NCBI GenBank assembly: GCA_045594795.1
Contig: JAZNZF010000048.1
Coordinates: 1-63,364, forward strand
Length of the DNA stretch: 63,364 bases
Source: UMGS1532 sp045594795
Lineage (GTDB): Bacteria > Bacillota > Clostridia > Oscillospirales > Acutalibacteraceae
Direction of reading: 5' to 3'
A program made the translations under genes and the position numbers. The notes beneath the pieces were generated by a model, which did not search any database, was not told where the DNA came from, and worked only from the letters and a program-made list of their open reading frames with translations. Below, in pieces: positions 1-8,067 of this stretch; position 1 is the stretch's first letter, and each line of letters starts with the position of its first letter.

Positions 1-38
1 GACACCGTTCGAGTATTTCTTCGCCACCGCCGCGTGAC

Positions 39-73
39 GAAAAATCTCCCCCTGCTGCGCAGCAGGGGGAGAT
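39..73 (-). terminator. Probable terminator of the trkA-trkH operon
   Basis: A perfect 30-base palindrome (44-73, arms ATCTCCCCCTGCTGC) is followed on the minus strand by a run of five T. It lies about 90 bases beyond the trkH stop codon in the direction of trkH transcription. GC-rich palindromes of this kind can also be dispersed repeats, so a dual role is possible. Bases 1-161 hold no other gene that I can see. Confidence 0.6.
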
Positions 74-161
74 GAAAGAATCTATTCATTTAACTTATTC
101 TTTTTGTTTTTTAGTCTGTCTACTTGACAGGGGGCACATTATTTCCCGCTGCTTTAGTTTT

Positions 162-1604
162 TTATTTCTTAGTCCAGGTAGTTGGTATAAGCACAAATAG
201 TATTGGGTAAATTTCAAGTCTGCCCAAAAGCATTGCAAACGAAAGTATAATTTTAGAAAAATCCGAATATGCTAAGTAATTAGCCGTTGGACCTACCCCC
301 GCAAAGCCAGGGCCTATATTGTTAAAACAGGCTGCCGTTGCAGAAATGTTAGTTTCAATAGACATTGGCTCTATACAAAGCAGTAAAAATATTAACGCAA
401 AAGCAAACATATATACTATAAAATATGCGCCTACGCCTTGTAGTGTATCCTCGTCTATTCGTTTGCCGTCAATCTGCACCGCGCTAACAGAACGGGGATG
501 CAAAATTCTTAAAAACTGGCGCTTTATTATTTTAAACAAAATTACTATGCGCGATACCTTCAATCCACCCGCGGTAGAGCCTGCGCAACCACCGATGAAC
601 ATTAATATAAACAATACACATTTTGCCAAGGTTGGCCATAAATCGAAGTTTGTAGTAGCATAACCCGTGGTGGTTAATATAGATGAAACCTGAAATGTCG
701 AATATCGCAAGGTTTCCAAAACACTACTATACATAGGGGATATGCTAAATGTTATAATTGCAATAGCCAGTACAACTACGCCTACATACACCCAAAGCTC
801 GCAGCTTCTTAAAACTGCGCCAAAGCGACGTCGCAAAATCAGATAATACACGTTAAAATTAACGCCGAAGGCGAGCATAAATATTGCAATTAACCACTGT
901 AAAATAGGGGCATAACCACCTATACTATCTGCTTTTACACCAAAGCCGCCCGTACCCGCAGTACCAAATGAATGTACCACACTTTCAAAAAGAGGCATAC
1001 CAAAAGCCCATAAAACAATTATTTCGATAAGGGTTAATACAACGTAAATTAAATACAGAATTTTTGCTGTATCGCGAACCTTTGGAACAAGCTTGTCCAC
1101 ACTTGGACCAGGCACTTCAGCTCGAAGTATGTGCATACTTCTACCCGTTACCGACGGCATTAATGCCACTACAAGCACTATTACACCCATACCACCTAAC
1201 CAGTGCGTAAAGCTACGCCAGAACATTGCCGCACGGCTTAAATCTTGCGGCGCAGACAGTATAGATGCGCCCGTTGTAGTAAAGCCGCTTACGGTTTCAA
1301 AAACGGCGTCTACATAGCTTGGTATTTCGCCCGAAAGGGTAAAGGGCAGTGCGCCTATTAAAGAAAGCACAATCCACGAAAGCGCTACTATTACGAAGCC
1401 ATCTTTTGCAAAAATTACATTATTACGTTTTTTTAATATTGTGGTAAGCGCAAAGCCAAGTGCCGCCGCTACCACTGCTGTTAAAAGATATATCCAACCA
1501 CAGCTTTCTCTATATATAAGCGAAACTATGGTGGGTAAAAGCAGTGCTACGGCCTCAAGCTTGGTTATTTGACCTATCATATAAAAAACCATTTTATGAT
1601 TCAT
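162..1604 (-). CDS. trkH: TrkH/KtrB-family potassium uptake membrane protein
   Basis: Pore-forming subunit of the Trk/Ktr potassium uptake system in the cytoplasmic membrane; it works with the NAD-binding TrkA subunit encoded just upstream. The 480-residue length is normal. The four filter-like loops of the family are visible in order: GFTTTGAS (about residue 107), GTAGTGGFG (about 216), LTTTGYATT (about 311) and FNNIGPGFAG (about 430), each followed by hydrophobic helices. It starts 10 bases after the trkA stop, so the two genes form one operon transcribed from the trkA promoter. No truncation or odd residue is seen. Confidence 0.95.
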   Translation of the reverse strand: MNHKMVFYMIGQITKLEAVALLLPTIVSLIYRESCGWIYLLTAVVAAALGFALTTILKKRNNVIFAKDGFVIVALSWIVLSLIGALPFTLSGEIPSYVDAVFETVSGFTTTGASILSAPQDLSRAAMFWRSFTHWLGGMGVIVLVVALMPSVTGRSMHILRAEVPGPSVDKLVPKVRDTAKILYLIYVVLTLIEIIVLWAFGMPLFESVVHSFGTAGTGGFGVKADSIGGYAPILQWLIAIFMLAFGVNFNVYYLILRRRFGAVLRSCELWVYVGVVVLAIAIITFSISPMYSSVLETLRYSTFQVSSILTTTGYATTNFDLWPTLAKCVLFILMFIGGCAGSTAGGLKVSRIVILFKIIKRQFLRILHPRSVSAVQIDGKRIDEDTLQGVGAYFIVYMFAFALIFLLLCIEPMSIETNISATAACFNNIGPGFAGVGPTANYLAYSDFSKIILSFAMLLGRLEIYPILFVLIPTTWTKK

Positions 1605-1614
1605 ATTTTTTCGC

Positions 1615-2973
1615 CTACTTTAGAATATCTGATATATCGTTCAACTTGCGGTTTTGCGAAATAACAACCACCCTGTCACCCGCCATTATGCAGTCGTTAC
1701 CAGAGGGAATAAAGGTTTTTCTGCCGCGTATAATACCCGCTATAAGAACACTCTTTTGCAGTTTCAGATTGCTTAAGGGTATGTTTACAATTCGGCTATC
1801 ATCAATAACCGTAAACTCTACCGCCTCGGCCTCACCGTCCATAAGCTTGTAAAGTGTTTCAACACTACTGCCAAGCGAGTTTTTGAGGGCGCGTGCATAA
1901 CGCACAAGCACGTCTGAAATGGTCTTGTGGGGTGAAATTATTGAATCTAACCCCAAGTTTTCTGCCATAGCCGCGAGTTCGTCGCGGTTGATTTTTGAAA
2001 TTACCTTTGGTACGTTTTGCGATGAAGCGAATATAGAAACGAGTATATTCTCCTCGTCCATACCTGTTAGCGAAACGAATGCATCAATATCCTGTAAGCC
2101 TTCTTCTAAAAGTAGCTCTTGATGTGTTCCATCTCCATATATAAGCGTGGCTTTGGGTAGAGCCTCACTAAACCTGCGGCACTGCTCTTTACTGCGGTCG
2201 ATTATCTTTACTTGGTTGCCTGCGGCTATTAGCATCGCGGCAAGATAATAAGCGGTACGGCTTGCGCCCAAAATCATAACATTTTTAGCGCCGCGCCGGA
2301 GGACGCCCATAGAATTAAGTAGCTTGTGTATTTCTATAGGTGTTGCTGTTATGCCAATTCTATCACCCGTTTGCAGAGTAAAGCTACCGTCGGGGATATA
2401 TACGTTTTCGCCGCGCTTTACAACGCAAACCAAAAAGTTTTCTTTATATTTATCACGAAGGTCACAAACACGAATTCCGTCTAAAACGGTACCCTCTTTA
2501 ACCCTAAGTTCTATAAGCTCTAATTTGCGCCTCGCAAAAGGCTCTACCTTTACTGCTGAAGGGAGTTTCAGTATGTTAAACAAAGCCTCTGCGGCAAGCT
2601 TTTCTGGGTTGATGGTGATTGAAATATCAAGCTGGTCCTTCATAAAACCAAGGCTTTGGTCGTTGTACTCGGGGTTACGAATACGTGCGATGGTGTTTTT
2701 TGCACCAAGCCTTTTTGCTAAAAAGCAGCTAAGCATATTAAACTCGTCAGAGCCTGTTACGGCAATTAAAAGTTCAGCCTTTGCCACCTCAGCCTCCATT
2801 AAGGTCTCGCAGTCGGCACCGTTACCGCAAACGCCCATAACGTCGTATACGTTTGTAACCTCGCTTAAGGCCGCGCGGTCGGTATCCATAGCAATTAGGT
2901 TGTGTCCTTCCGCCGAAAGACTGCTTATTATAGCCGCACCGATTTTACCGCAGCCAACAACAATAACGTTCAA
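1615..2973 (-). CDS. trkA: Trk potassium transporter regulatory subunit TrkA
   Basis: Cytoplasmic gating subunit of the Trk potassium system that binds NAD(H) and nucleotides. It has two tandem RCK units, each a Rossmann RCK_N domain followed by a TrkA_C domain: the first begins with VVGCGKIG at the N-terminus, the second with MILGASRTAYY near residue 230. I place the start at TTG 2973 rather than at an in-frame ATG 93 bases upstream. An AAAGGAG site lies 8 bases before the TTG, and the sigma-A promoter at 3029-3057 would lie inside the longer version. That gives 452 residues, the usual size for two-RCK TrkA. Confidence 0.94.
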   Translation of the reverse strand: MNVIVVGCGKIGAAIISSLSAEGHNLIAMDTDRAALSEVTNVYDVMGVCGNGADCETLMEAEVAKAELLIAVTGSDEFNMLSCFLAKRLGAKNTIARIRNPEYNDQSLGFMKDQLDISITINPEKLAAEALFNILKLPSAVKVEPFARRKLELIELRVKEGTVLDGIRVCDLRDKYKENFLVCVVKRGENVYIPDGSFTLQTGDRIGITATPIEIHKLLNSMGVLRRGAKNVMILGASRTAYYLAAMLIAAGNQVKIIDRSKEQCRRFSEALPKATLIYGDGTHQELLLEEGLQDIDAFVSLTGMDEENILVSIFASSQNVPKVISKINRDELAAMAENLGLDSIISPHKTISDVLVRYARALKNSLGSSVETLYKLMDGEAEAVEFTVIDDSRIVNIPLSNLKLQKSVLIAGIIRGRKTFIPSGNDCIMAGDRVVVISQNRKLNDISDILK

Positions 2974-3028
2974 TTTACGCACTCCTTTAAATACAAAATA
3001 CGCTGTGCCACTAAAACTTATTATTTGC

Positions 3029-3057
3029 ATTATACCACTTTGATAAACGATTTTCAA
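3029..3057 (-). promoter_or_regulatory. Sigma-A promoter of trkA-trkH
   Basis: On the minus strand TTGAAA (3052-3057) and TATAAT (3029-3034) are separated by 17 bases, 56 bases before the TTG start of trkA. The -10 is a perfect consensus. Confidence 0.75.
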
Positions 3058-3081
3058 TAGGTACAAAATTAAGACTTAAAC

Positions 3082-3117
3082 AAAAAATCGGCGCAAAACT
3101 CACGCGCCGATTTTTTT
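3082..3117 (-). terminator. Terminator of the zinc-ribbon gene (bidirectional)
   Basis: The arms AATCGGCGC (3086-3094) and GCGCCGATT (3104-3112) form a hairpin with A/T runs on both sides. It follows the stop of the gene at 3123-3866. Confidence 0.75.
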
Positions 3118-3122
3118 GTTTA

Positions 3123-3866
3123 TTACATATTTTGGAGTAGTTCTTTTGCGGCTTTGTGTGCCTCGTAGACGTACTCGCTGTCAGCTACTATTTCCTCTAA
3201 TTCCTCTTTAGTGCGGTCAGAGAAAAGCGCTTTAAAGGACTCGTACTTTTCGTTATCCACCTCGTCGGGCTCCTCTATAACTACCTCTTGCTTTTTCTCC
3301 TGTGGTTCTGATACTGCCTCGTTTAAGCTATCTCTACGTTCTTTTAAGAATAAGATATATGCCCACTCGGCGTTATTATAATACTCGCGCTGGTCCGAAA
3401 GCACCGACTCTAACTCCTCGTCGCTTAATGCCATAATCTCGTTAAAGAAGGCATCTGCCGACTCGTTCTCGCTAACGAGTGGGTCAAGGTACTTTTCTAT
3501 ATCCTTAGCATTCATTGAATGAAGCTCGTCTAAAATGCGGTTAGTCTCCTCCTCGTCAACCTCGAAGGTATGCGAAATTACCGCCTCACCTATCTCGCAC
3601 TGCATAGGGTCTTTGGGAGCGTCTACACCCTCAAGAATTCCGTCAGCACTTATATACTCGGAAACAATCTGCCTACCCTCGTCGGTAAACCTTTCCAAGT
3701 CTTCGGGTTTAATGGGAATTTTCATTTCCGCTTTTTTGAAAATTATATCGGTTAATTCTATACAGTCTTTACAAATAGCGTTTGCAGTATTGCCTGTAAA
3801 AATATCCTCGCCGAAAACCGAGAACAAACCTATCTTTTTACCACAAAGCATACATTTATTAGCCAT
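3123..3866 (-). CDS. DUF4428-like zinc-ribbon protein, function unknown
   Basis: A 247-residue cytoplasmic protein. The N-terminus carries CMLCGKKIGLFS and, about 25 residues later, CKDC: two CxxC pairs typical of the small treble-clef/zinc-ribbon domain annotated as DUF4428. The rest is acidic and helical, with repeated segments of the type DELESVLSD and KEELEEIVADS, and may mediate protein contacts. No transmembrane segment or signal peptide is seen. It is a single-gene unit with its own promoter (3902-3930) and terminator (3082-3117). The start ATG at 3866 has a GGAGG site upstream. I cannot assign a function. Confidence 0.85.
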   Translation of the reverse strand: MANKCMLCGKKIGLFSVFGEDIFTGNTANAICKDCIELTDIIFKKAEMKIPIKPEDLERFTDEGRQIVSEYISADGILEGVDAPKDPMQCEIGEAVISHTFEVDEEETNRILDELHSMNAKDIEKYLDPLVSENESADAFFNEIMALSDEELESVLSDQREYYNNAEWAYILFLKERRDSLNEAVSEPQEKKQEVVIEEPDEVDNEKYESFKALFSDRTKEELEEIVADSEYVYEAHKAAKELLQNM

Positions 3867-3901
3867 ATAAGAACCTCCACAAATAAATAATTTGTCAAGC
3901 T

Positions 3902-3930
3902 ATTATACCAAATTTATGTAGTTTTTGCAA
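3902..3930 (-). promoter_or_regulatory. Sigma-A promoter of the zinc-ribbon gene
   Basis: Minus strand: TTGCAA (3925-3930), 17-base spacer, TATAAT (3902-3907), 36 bases before the start codon. Confidence 0.7.
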
Positions 3931-3936
3931 GTATAA

Positions 3937-4458
3937 TTACCTTAACACACGCCTTGCCACCATAATACTTAAACTAAGCTTTAACAAATCGGGTACTATA
4001 AAGGGCAATGTAAGAGTTATGAACGCTACTAAAAATCCGCCCTCGGCACCGTTTATTTTAAAGTACCACAACGCTCCAAGAATGTAAGTAACTATCAACC
4101 CTGTGGGTATACCTATCCTGACCGCAGCGGTCTTTGAAAACAAGCTTTCTAAAAGCCAATAAATTAACGACATTATAAGAAAGCCAATAATATATCCGCC
4201 GTTTGCCGAAAGCAGTATGCCAACACCACCCGTAAAGCCGCTAAAGATAGGCAGACCTAAGGCTCCAAGTAAAATATAAACAAAAACACTTATTGTGCCA
4301 AGCCTACCGCCCAAAATTAAAAGTGCTAAAAACACTCCGCAAGTCTGCATAGTAATAGGCGGTGAAAAAGGTATGGAAATAAAAGCACAAACCGATATTA
4401 AAGCCGCAAAAACTGCAACAAGAATATAACCTCTAAAGCCGCTTTTATTTATTTTCAT
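3937..4458 (-). CDS. bioY: BioY, biotin ECF-transporter substrate-binding protein
   Basis: The S component that binds biotin in the membrane; in Firmicutes it usually borrows a shared ECF energising module, which is not in this window. The 173-residue protein has about six hydrophobic helices and typical BioY features: PFSPPITMQTCGVFLALLIL near residue 30 and GALGLPIFSG near 70. I start it at ATG 4458: a GGTGGTGGGAG site lies just upstream, and the longer in-frame GTG start would fall inside that site. It has its own consensus promoter and an inverted repeat over the -10 that may be a BirA operator. No biotin synthesis genes are adjacent, suggesting uptake. Confidence 0.93.
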   Translation of the reverse strand: MKINKSGFRGYILVAVFAALISVCAFISIPFSPPITMQTCGVFLALLILGGRLGTISVFVYILLGALGLPIFSGFTGGVGILLSANGGYIIGFLIMSLIYWLLESLFSKTAAVRIGIPTGLIVTYILGALWYFKINGAEGGFLVAFITLTLPFIVPDLLKLSLSIMVARRVLR

Positions 4459-4474
4459 ATCTCCCACCACCTTA

Positions 4475-4512
4475 TTACCCTACATTATATACAAGGGTTA
4501 AAGGCTTGTCAA
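4475..4512 (-). promoter_or_regulatory. bioY promoter with overlapping inverted repeat
   Basis: Minus strand TTGACA (4507-4512), 17-base spacer, TATAAT (4484-4489). The inverted repeat TTACCC-N14-GGGTTAA (4475-4501) straddles the -10 box. Half-sites of the TTAACC/GGTTAA kind and this spacing recall BirA operators, but the match is imperfect, so repressor identity is inference. Confidence 0.6.
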
Positions 4513-4875
4513 TTACTTTCGGCTTTTGCCGTAAAACATTTCGCGTATGCCCATTAGTATAAGCGCTATGCCAAAAATCTTTTGTAGCAGTCCTTCACCA
4601 AAAGCTGATGAGAGGTAAATTCCAAGCAACGCGCCCGGTATACCGCCCAATATAAAAGGCACCAAGGGCTTTAAACGTATAGAGCCACGCTTTAAATATA
4701 TTAATATTGCAATTATGGCGCTTGGTATAAAGAACATAAGGTTAATACCCTGTGCGCGAAACTGCTCTACCCCTGCAAAAATGGTAAGATACAGTATTAA
4801 AGTACCGCCTCCGCCAAGCCCCATACCTCCCAATATTCCCGAAATTAATCCCGCAAGTATAGCCGCTATACTCAT
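4513..4875 (-). CDS. TauE/SafE family half-transporter, second subunit
   Basis: A 120-residue membrane protein of the TauE/SafE family (anion exporters linked to sulfite, sulfoacetate and related compounds). It has about four hydrophobic helices and the family glycine motif GGMGLGGGGTLIL near residue 16. It is half the usual length of about 250. The start ATG overlaps the stop of the upstream half gene by four bases (ATGA), so the two halves are translationally coupled and probably assemble as a heterodimer equivalent to the two repeats of a full-length protein. The substrate cannot be told from sequence. Confidence 0.88.
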   Translation of the reverse strand: MSIAAILAGLISGILGGMGLGGGGTLILYLTIFAGVEQFRAQGINLMFFIPSAIIAILIYLKRGSIRLKPLVPFILGGIPGALLGIYLSSAFGEGLLQKIFGIALILMGIREMFYGKSRK

Positions 4876-5225
4876 TTTAAAATCAACCTTATCCCTGCAT
4901 AGATAATAAGCCCACCGAAAACCCTATGCAGCCACTTTTTCGGTATTTTTGAAAGTATATATGTCCCCAATACAGCGCCTAATATTCCGGGCAGTATATA
5001 TGGTAAGCCGTCCGAAAATTGGAGTCTACCTTTTAAAAGATATGTTGTAAGGGATACCACCGATATTGGTAATATAACCGCTATAGAGGATGCGTGTGCG
5101 CGTTTATCGTCAATTCCGCACCGCCTTAGCATTGGCACGGCAACTATGCCTCCGCCCGCGCCAAACATACCGTTAAGCGTGCCAATTATTACACCGCCAA
5201 AAAGCTTTTTTAAATTGCCCTTCAT
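4872..5225 (-). CDS. TauE/SafE family half-transporter, first subunit
   Basis: A 117-residue partner of the gene at 4513-4875. It carries the other glycine motif, GMFGAGGGIVAVP near residue 19, and about four hydrophobic helices, ending GGLIIYAGIRLILK, which parallels the end of the second half. Both halves keep intact frames and start sites (GGGAGAG lies before ATG 5225), so this is a stable two-gene arrangement and not a fresh frameshift of one gene. It is the first gene of its operon and is divergent from zapA. Substrate unknown. Confidence 0.88.
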   Translation of the reverse strand: MKGNLKKLFGGVIIGTLNGMFGAGGGIVAVPMLRRCGIDDKRAHASSIAVILPISVVSLTTYLLKGRLQFSDGLPYILPGILGAVLGTYILSKIPKKWLHRVFGGLIIYAGIRLILK

Positions 5226-5347
5226 TATTTTTACTCTCCCATTTTTACATTAAAATGCTTGTTTTTTAAAAAAGTACTTTATTATTTTGCCATTTTGTTA
5301 TATTATATATGTAGACTATTTTATTTTTTCTTTAGGAGTGCACTCAA

Positions 5348-5695
5348 ATGGCAAACAAGGTAAAGATAAATCTTTTCGATAACGAGTTTACTATAAACAC
5401 CGAGGAGAACGAAGAATATATTAAAAACCTTGCCACCGAAATTAACGCACGGTTTAAAAAGCTTACCGAAGAAAACGGCTTTTTATCGCCCACAATGGTT
5501 GCTTCTATAGCCGCCTTGCAATACTGCGACGAGGCTAAAAAGCGCCGACTTGAGTGTGAAGAACTAAAGGTTAAATCTAAAACCGCCTTAGAGCTTGAGG
5601 CAAATGCTAGATTAGAACTTACCGAGGCCAAGCTTGAAATCGGGCGTCTTTGCCGCGAAAATAGAGAAATACGTATAAAGATGGAGCAGAAATGA
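5348..5695 (+). CDS. zapA: Cell division protein ZapA
   Basis: A FtsZ-binding protein that stabilises the Z-ring at midcell. The 115-residue length fits. The N-terminal globular ZapA domain has the expected pattern (KINLFDNEFTINTEENEEY, then LATEINARF), and the C-terminal half from about residue 60 is a charged coiled coil. The start has an AGGAG site. Its stop overlaps the start of the next gene by four bases, coupling it to the U32 peptidase-like gene, a pairing that is common in Clostridia. Confidence 0.92.
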   Translation: MANKVKINLFDNEFTINTEENEEYIKNLATEINARFKKLTEENGFLSPTMVASIAALQYCDEAKKRRLECEELKVKSKTALELEANARLELTEAKLEIGRLCRENREIRIKMEQK

Positions 5696-7716
5696 TAGAG
5701 ATTCTTTCACCCGTTGGTAATACCGAGTGCCTTAAAGCAGCAGTGCGTTCGGGGGCAGATGCGGTTTACCTTGGTACGTCACAATTTAATGCGCGCAGAA
5801 ATGCAGATAATTTTTCCAGCGACGGTCTAAATGAGGCGGTCGCTTATTGTCATATTCGGGGTGTAAAGGTGTACCTTACGCTTAATACCTTGCTTTATAA
5901 AGATGAAATCCCAAGCGCACTCGAGGTTGCCAAAGAAGCAGCAAAAAGCGGTGTAGACGGAATAATTTGTGCAGATTTAGGACTTTGCCGAGCTTTAAAA
6001 ACTGTGCTACCCGATATGCCCTTGCATGCTTCAACTCAGGTTTCGGTACATACAAAAGAGGCTTTGTATACCCTTAAAGAATTAGGGTTTAGCCGTGTTG
6101 TGCCCGCAAGGGAAATGTCGCGCACTGAGTTACAAGAATTCTGCGCGCTTGCCAAAAGTCTTAATATAGAAGTAGAGGTTTTTATACACGGAGCCCTTTG
6201 TATGTGTATGTCGGGGCAATGCCTACTTAGCGCACATTTGGGCGGCAGAAGCGGTAACAGGGGGCTTTGTGCCGGTACTTGCAGACTGCCCTTTACGGTG
6301 GGTGGCAAAAACGACCACGCACTAAGCCTCAAAGACATGTGCCATATTCCGTATATTAAAGAGCTTTCGGAATTGGGTGTCTGCTCGTTTAAAATTGAAG
6401 GCAGAATGAAACCGCCCGAATATGTTGCCGCCGCTACAGCTGCTTGTAGACAAATGGCGGATACTGGCAAAATAGAACCCGAGCATTTTAAACTATTAGA
6501 GCAGGTGTTTAGTCGTGGCGGCTTTACCGACGGATATTACACCAACGATAAAAAAGATATGTTTGGTATTAGAACCGATGCCGATTTATCTGTTACAAGA
6601 AATGCTGATGCAAAACTCCACGAGCTTTACAGAAACGAAAGACAAAGTATAAAAATAGATATGTCTTTTGTTTGTAAAAAGGACAAAAATACTACTCTTA
6701 CTTTAAGCGATGGCATTAATACTGTAAGCGTTACGGGGCAAATTCCCGAGGCTGCAATAAGTAGAGAAATTGATGCAGAATTTATTATAACTCAGCTTTC
6801 AAAGCTTGGTGGTACGCCCTTTTTAGCAAATAATATTTTAGCTACTGTAGATAAGGGCCTTAGCCTTAGTGTTAGCAGTATAAAGGATTTGAGAAGAACC
6901 GCTATAGAAAAACTACAACAGCTACGTGCAAAGACTTTAGATCCTACAATTTGTAGCTTTAATTATGAGCCTATTAGCAGTATTTCGGATAACACCAAAA
7001 TTTATGCCGAGTTTATAGATGTAAATAAGTTACCAAAGAATCTAAACGGTGTAGATGCGGTTATTATTCCTGCCGAACAGTTAGACGGGTACAGCGGCGA
7101 TTTGCCCGTTATTGCCGATATTCCGCGCGGTATGGGTAATACCGAGTTTATAAAAAAATGCATCGAGCAATGCCTAAAGCATAACGCAAAAGCAATTTGC
7201 CACAATCTTGCCGCAATTAATTTATGCCGCCAGAACAGTATTCCCTTTATTGCAGGGCAGGGCTTAAACTGCATTAATCCCTTAACTGCCGATACGTTGT
7301 TGGGGCTTGGCGCAAATTCGGTTGTGCTTTCACCCGAAACAAAGATTGCCGACAAAAAGCATTTTGACCTAAAGAATTGTTTAATCACCGTTTATGGCAA
7401 AACACAGCTTATGCTAACCGCCAACTGCCCAATTAAAGCCGATTTAGGTTGTGCCGACTGTAAGCATAAAATAACCGACCGCAAGGGTGTAGAGTTCCCT
7501 ATTTACTGCCGTGGCGGATATTCCGAGCTTTATAACTCGCGCCCATTATGGCTTGCCGATAGAAAGCACGAGTATAGCGGTTTTTGTGGGTTTATGCTTA
7601 AATTCACCGACGAAACACCCGACGAGGTTTTACGTGTTGTTTCAGCTCATATCAACGAAGCCTATTACAAACCGCAAGAATACACACGCGGCCTTTACGA
7701 CAAAGGCGTTTTGTAA
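5692..7716 (+). CDS. U32 family peptidase-like RNA hydroxylase (RlhA/TrhP type)
   Basis: A 674-residue protein of the U32 family with a C-terminal DUF3656-like region. Studied members (RlhA, TrhP/TrhO-type) hydroxylate 23S rRNA or tRNA wobble uridine, so the peptidase name is historical. Visible features are EILSPVGNTECLKAAVRSGA at the N-terminus, the conserved cysteines in CMCMSGQC and GLCAGTCR near residues 168-200, and FKIEGRMKPPEYV near 235. It overlaps zapA by four bases and is followed by a hairpin terminator. Which RNA is modified cannot be decided here; family assignment is firm. Confidence 0.92.
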   Translation: MIEILSPVGNTECLKAAVRSGADAVYLGTSQFNARRNADNFSSDGLNEAVAYCHIRGVKVYLTLNTLLYKDEIPSALEVAKEAAKSGVDGIICADLGLCRALKTVLPDMPLHASTQVSVHTKEALYTLKELGFSRVVPAREMSRTELQEFCALAKSLNIEVEVFIHGALCMCMSGQCLLSAHLGGRSGNRGLCAGTCRLPFTVGGKNDHALSLKDMCHIPYIKELSELGVCSFKIEGRMKPPEYVAAATAACRQMADTGKIEPEHFKLLEQVFSRGGFTDGYYTNDKKDMFGIRTDADLSVTRNADAKLHELYRNERQSIKIDMSFVCKKDKNTTLTLSDGINTVSVTGQIPEAAISREIDAEFIITQLSKLGGTPFLANNILATVDKGLSLSVSSIKDLRRTAIEKLQQLRAKTLDPTICSFNYEPISSISDNTKIYAEFIDVNKLPKNLNGVDAVIIPAEQLDGYSGDLPVIADIPRGMGNTEFIKKCIEQCLKHNAKAICHNLAAINLCRQNSIPFIAGQGLNCINPLTADTLLGLGANSVVLSPETKIADKKHFDLKNCLITVYGKTQLMLTANCPIKADLGCADCKHKITDRKGVEFPIYCRGGYSELYNSRPLWLADRKHEYSGFCGFMLKFTDETPDEVLRVVSAHINEAYYKPQEYTRGLYDKGVL

Positions 7717-7724
7717 AAAATTTT

Positions 7725-7760
7725 AAGCCGTCCCAAACATTTGGGGCGGCTTTGGCTTTT
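7725..7760 (+). terminator. Terminator after the U32 gene
   Basis: The stem AAGCCGTCCC / GGGGCGGCTT (7725-7734 and 7743-7752) is followed by a T-rich tail. It lies between two convergent genes and may serve both. Confidence 0.7.
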
Positions 7761-7765
7761 AATAA

Positions 7766-7921
7766 TTATTTCTTTTCGTAGCTTTTGCAGAAGTGAGGAA
7801 CAGCCATACTGTCAGGACTTGTTTTCATATGGGTTACCTCAATTTTTTCAAGGCTGCATTTGTTGTTGCAACAATTATACATACATTCTTCTACATCGCA
7901 TTTTACGCCAACATTTTCCAT
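7766..7921 (-). CDS. Small DUF1540 cysteine-rich protein
   Basis: A 51-residue protein in the gap between two longer genes. Its translation begins MENVGVKCDVEECMYNCC and ends HFCKSYEK, with six cysteines in the CxxxxCxxNxxx...C arrangement of DUF1540, a small putative metal-binding domain widespread in spore-forming Firmicutes. The start ATG at 7921 has an AAAGGTG site nine bases before it. No function is established for the family; the cysteine pattern suggests metal binding. Convergent with the U32 gene. Confidence 0.85.
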   Translation of the reverse strand: MENVGVKCDVEECMYNCCNNKCSLEKIEVTHMKTSPDSMAVPHFCKSYEKK

Positions 7922-8020
7922 TTTTATATTCACCTTTCAAATAATTTGAGATTTTAAATAACATTACTTAAAATCCCAAATTTATTATTGCCCGAAAAAT
8001 AAATAAATATTGATAAAAAA

Positions 8021-8052
8021 TACGCACCAAATTTTTAAAATTTCGGTGCGTA
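8021..8052 (-). terminator. Terminator after the DUF1015 gene
   Basis: TACGCACC...GGTGCGTA forms a hairpin (8021-8052) just beyond the stop of the minus-strand DUF1015 gene, with A/T-rich flanks. Confidence 0.65.
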
Positions 8053-8067
8053 AATTTTTATAATTTT

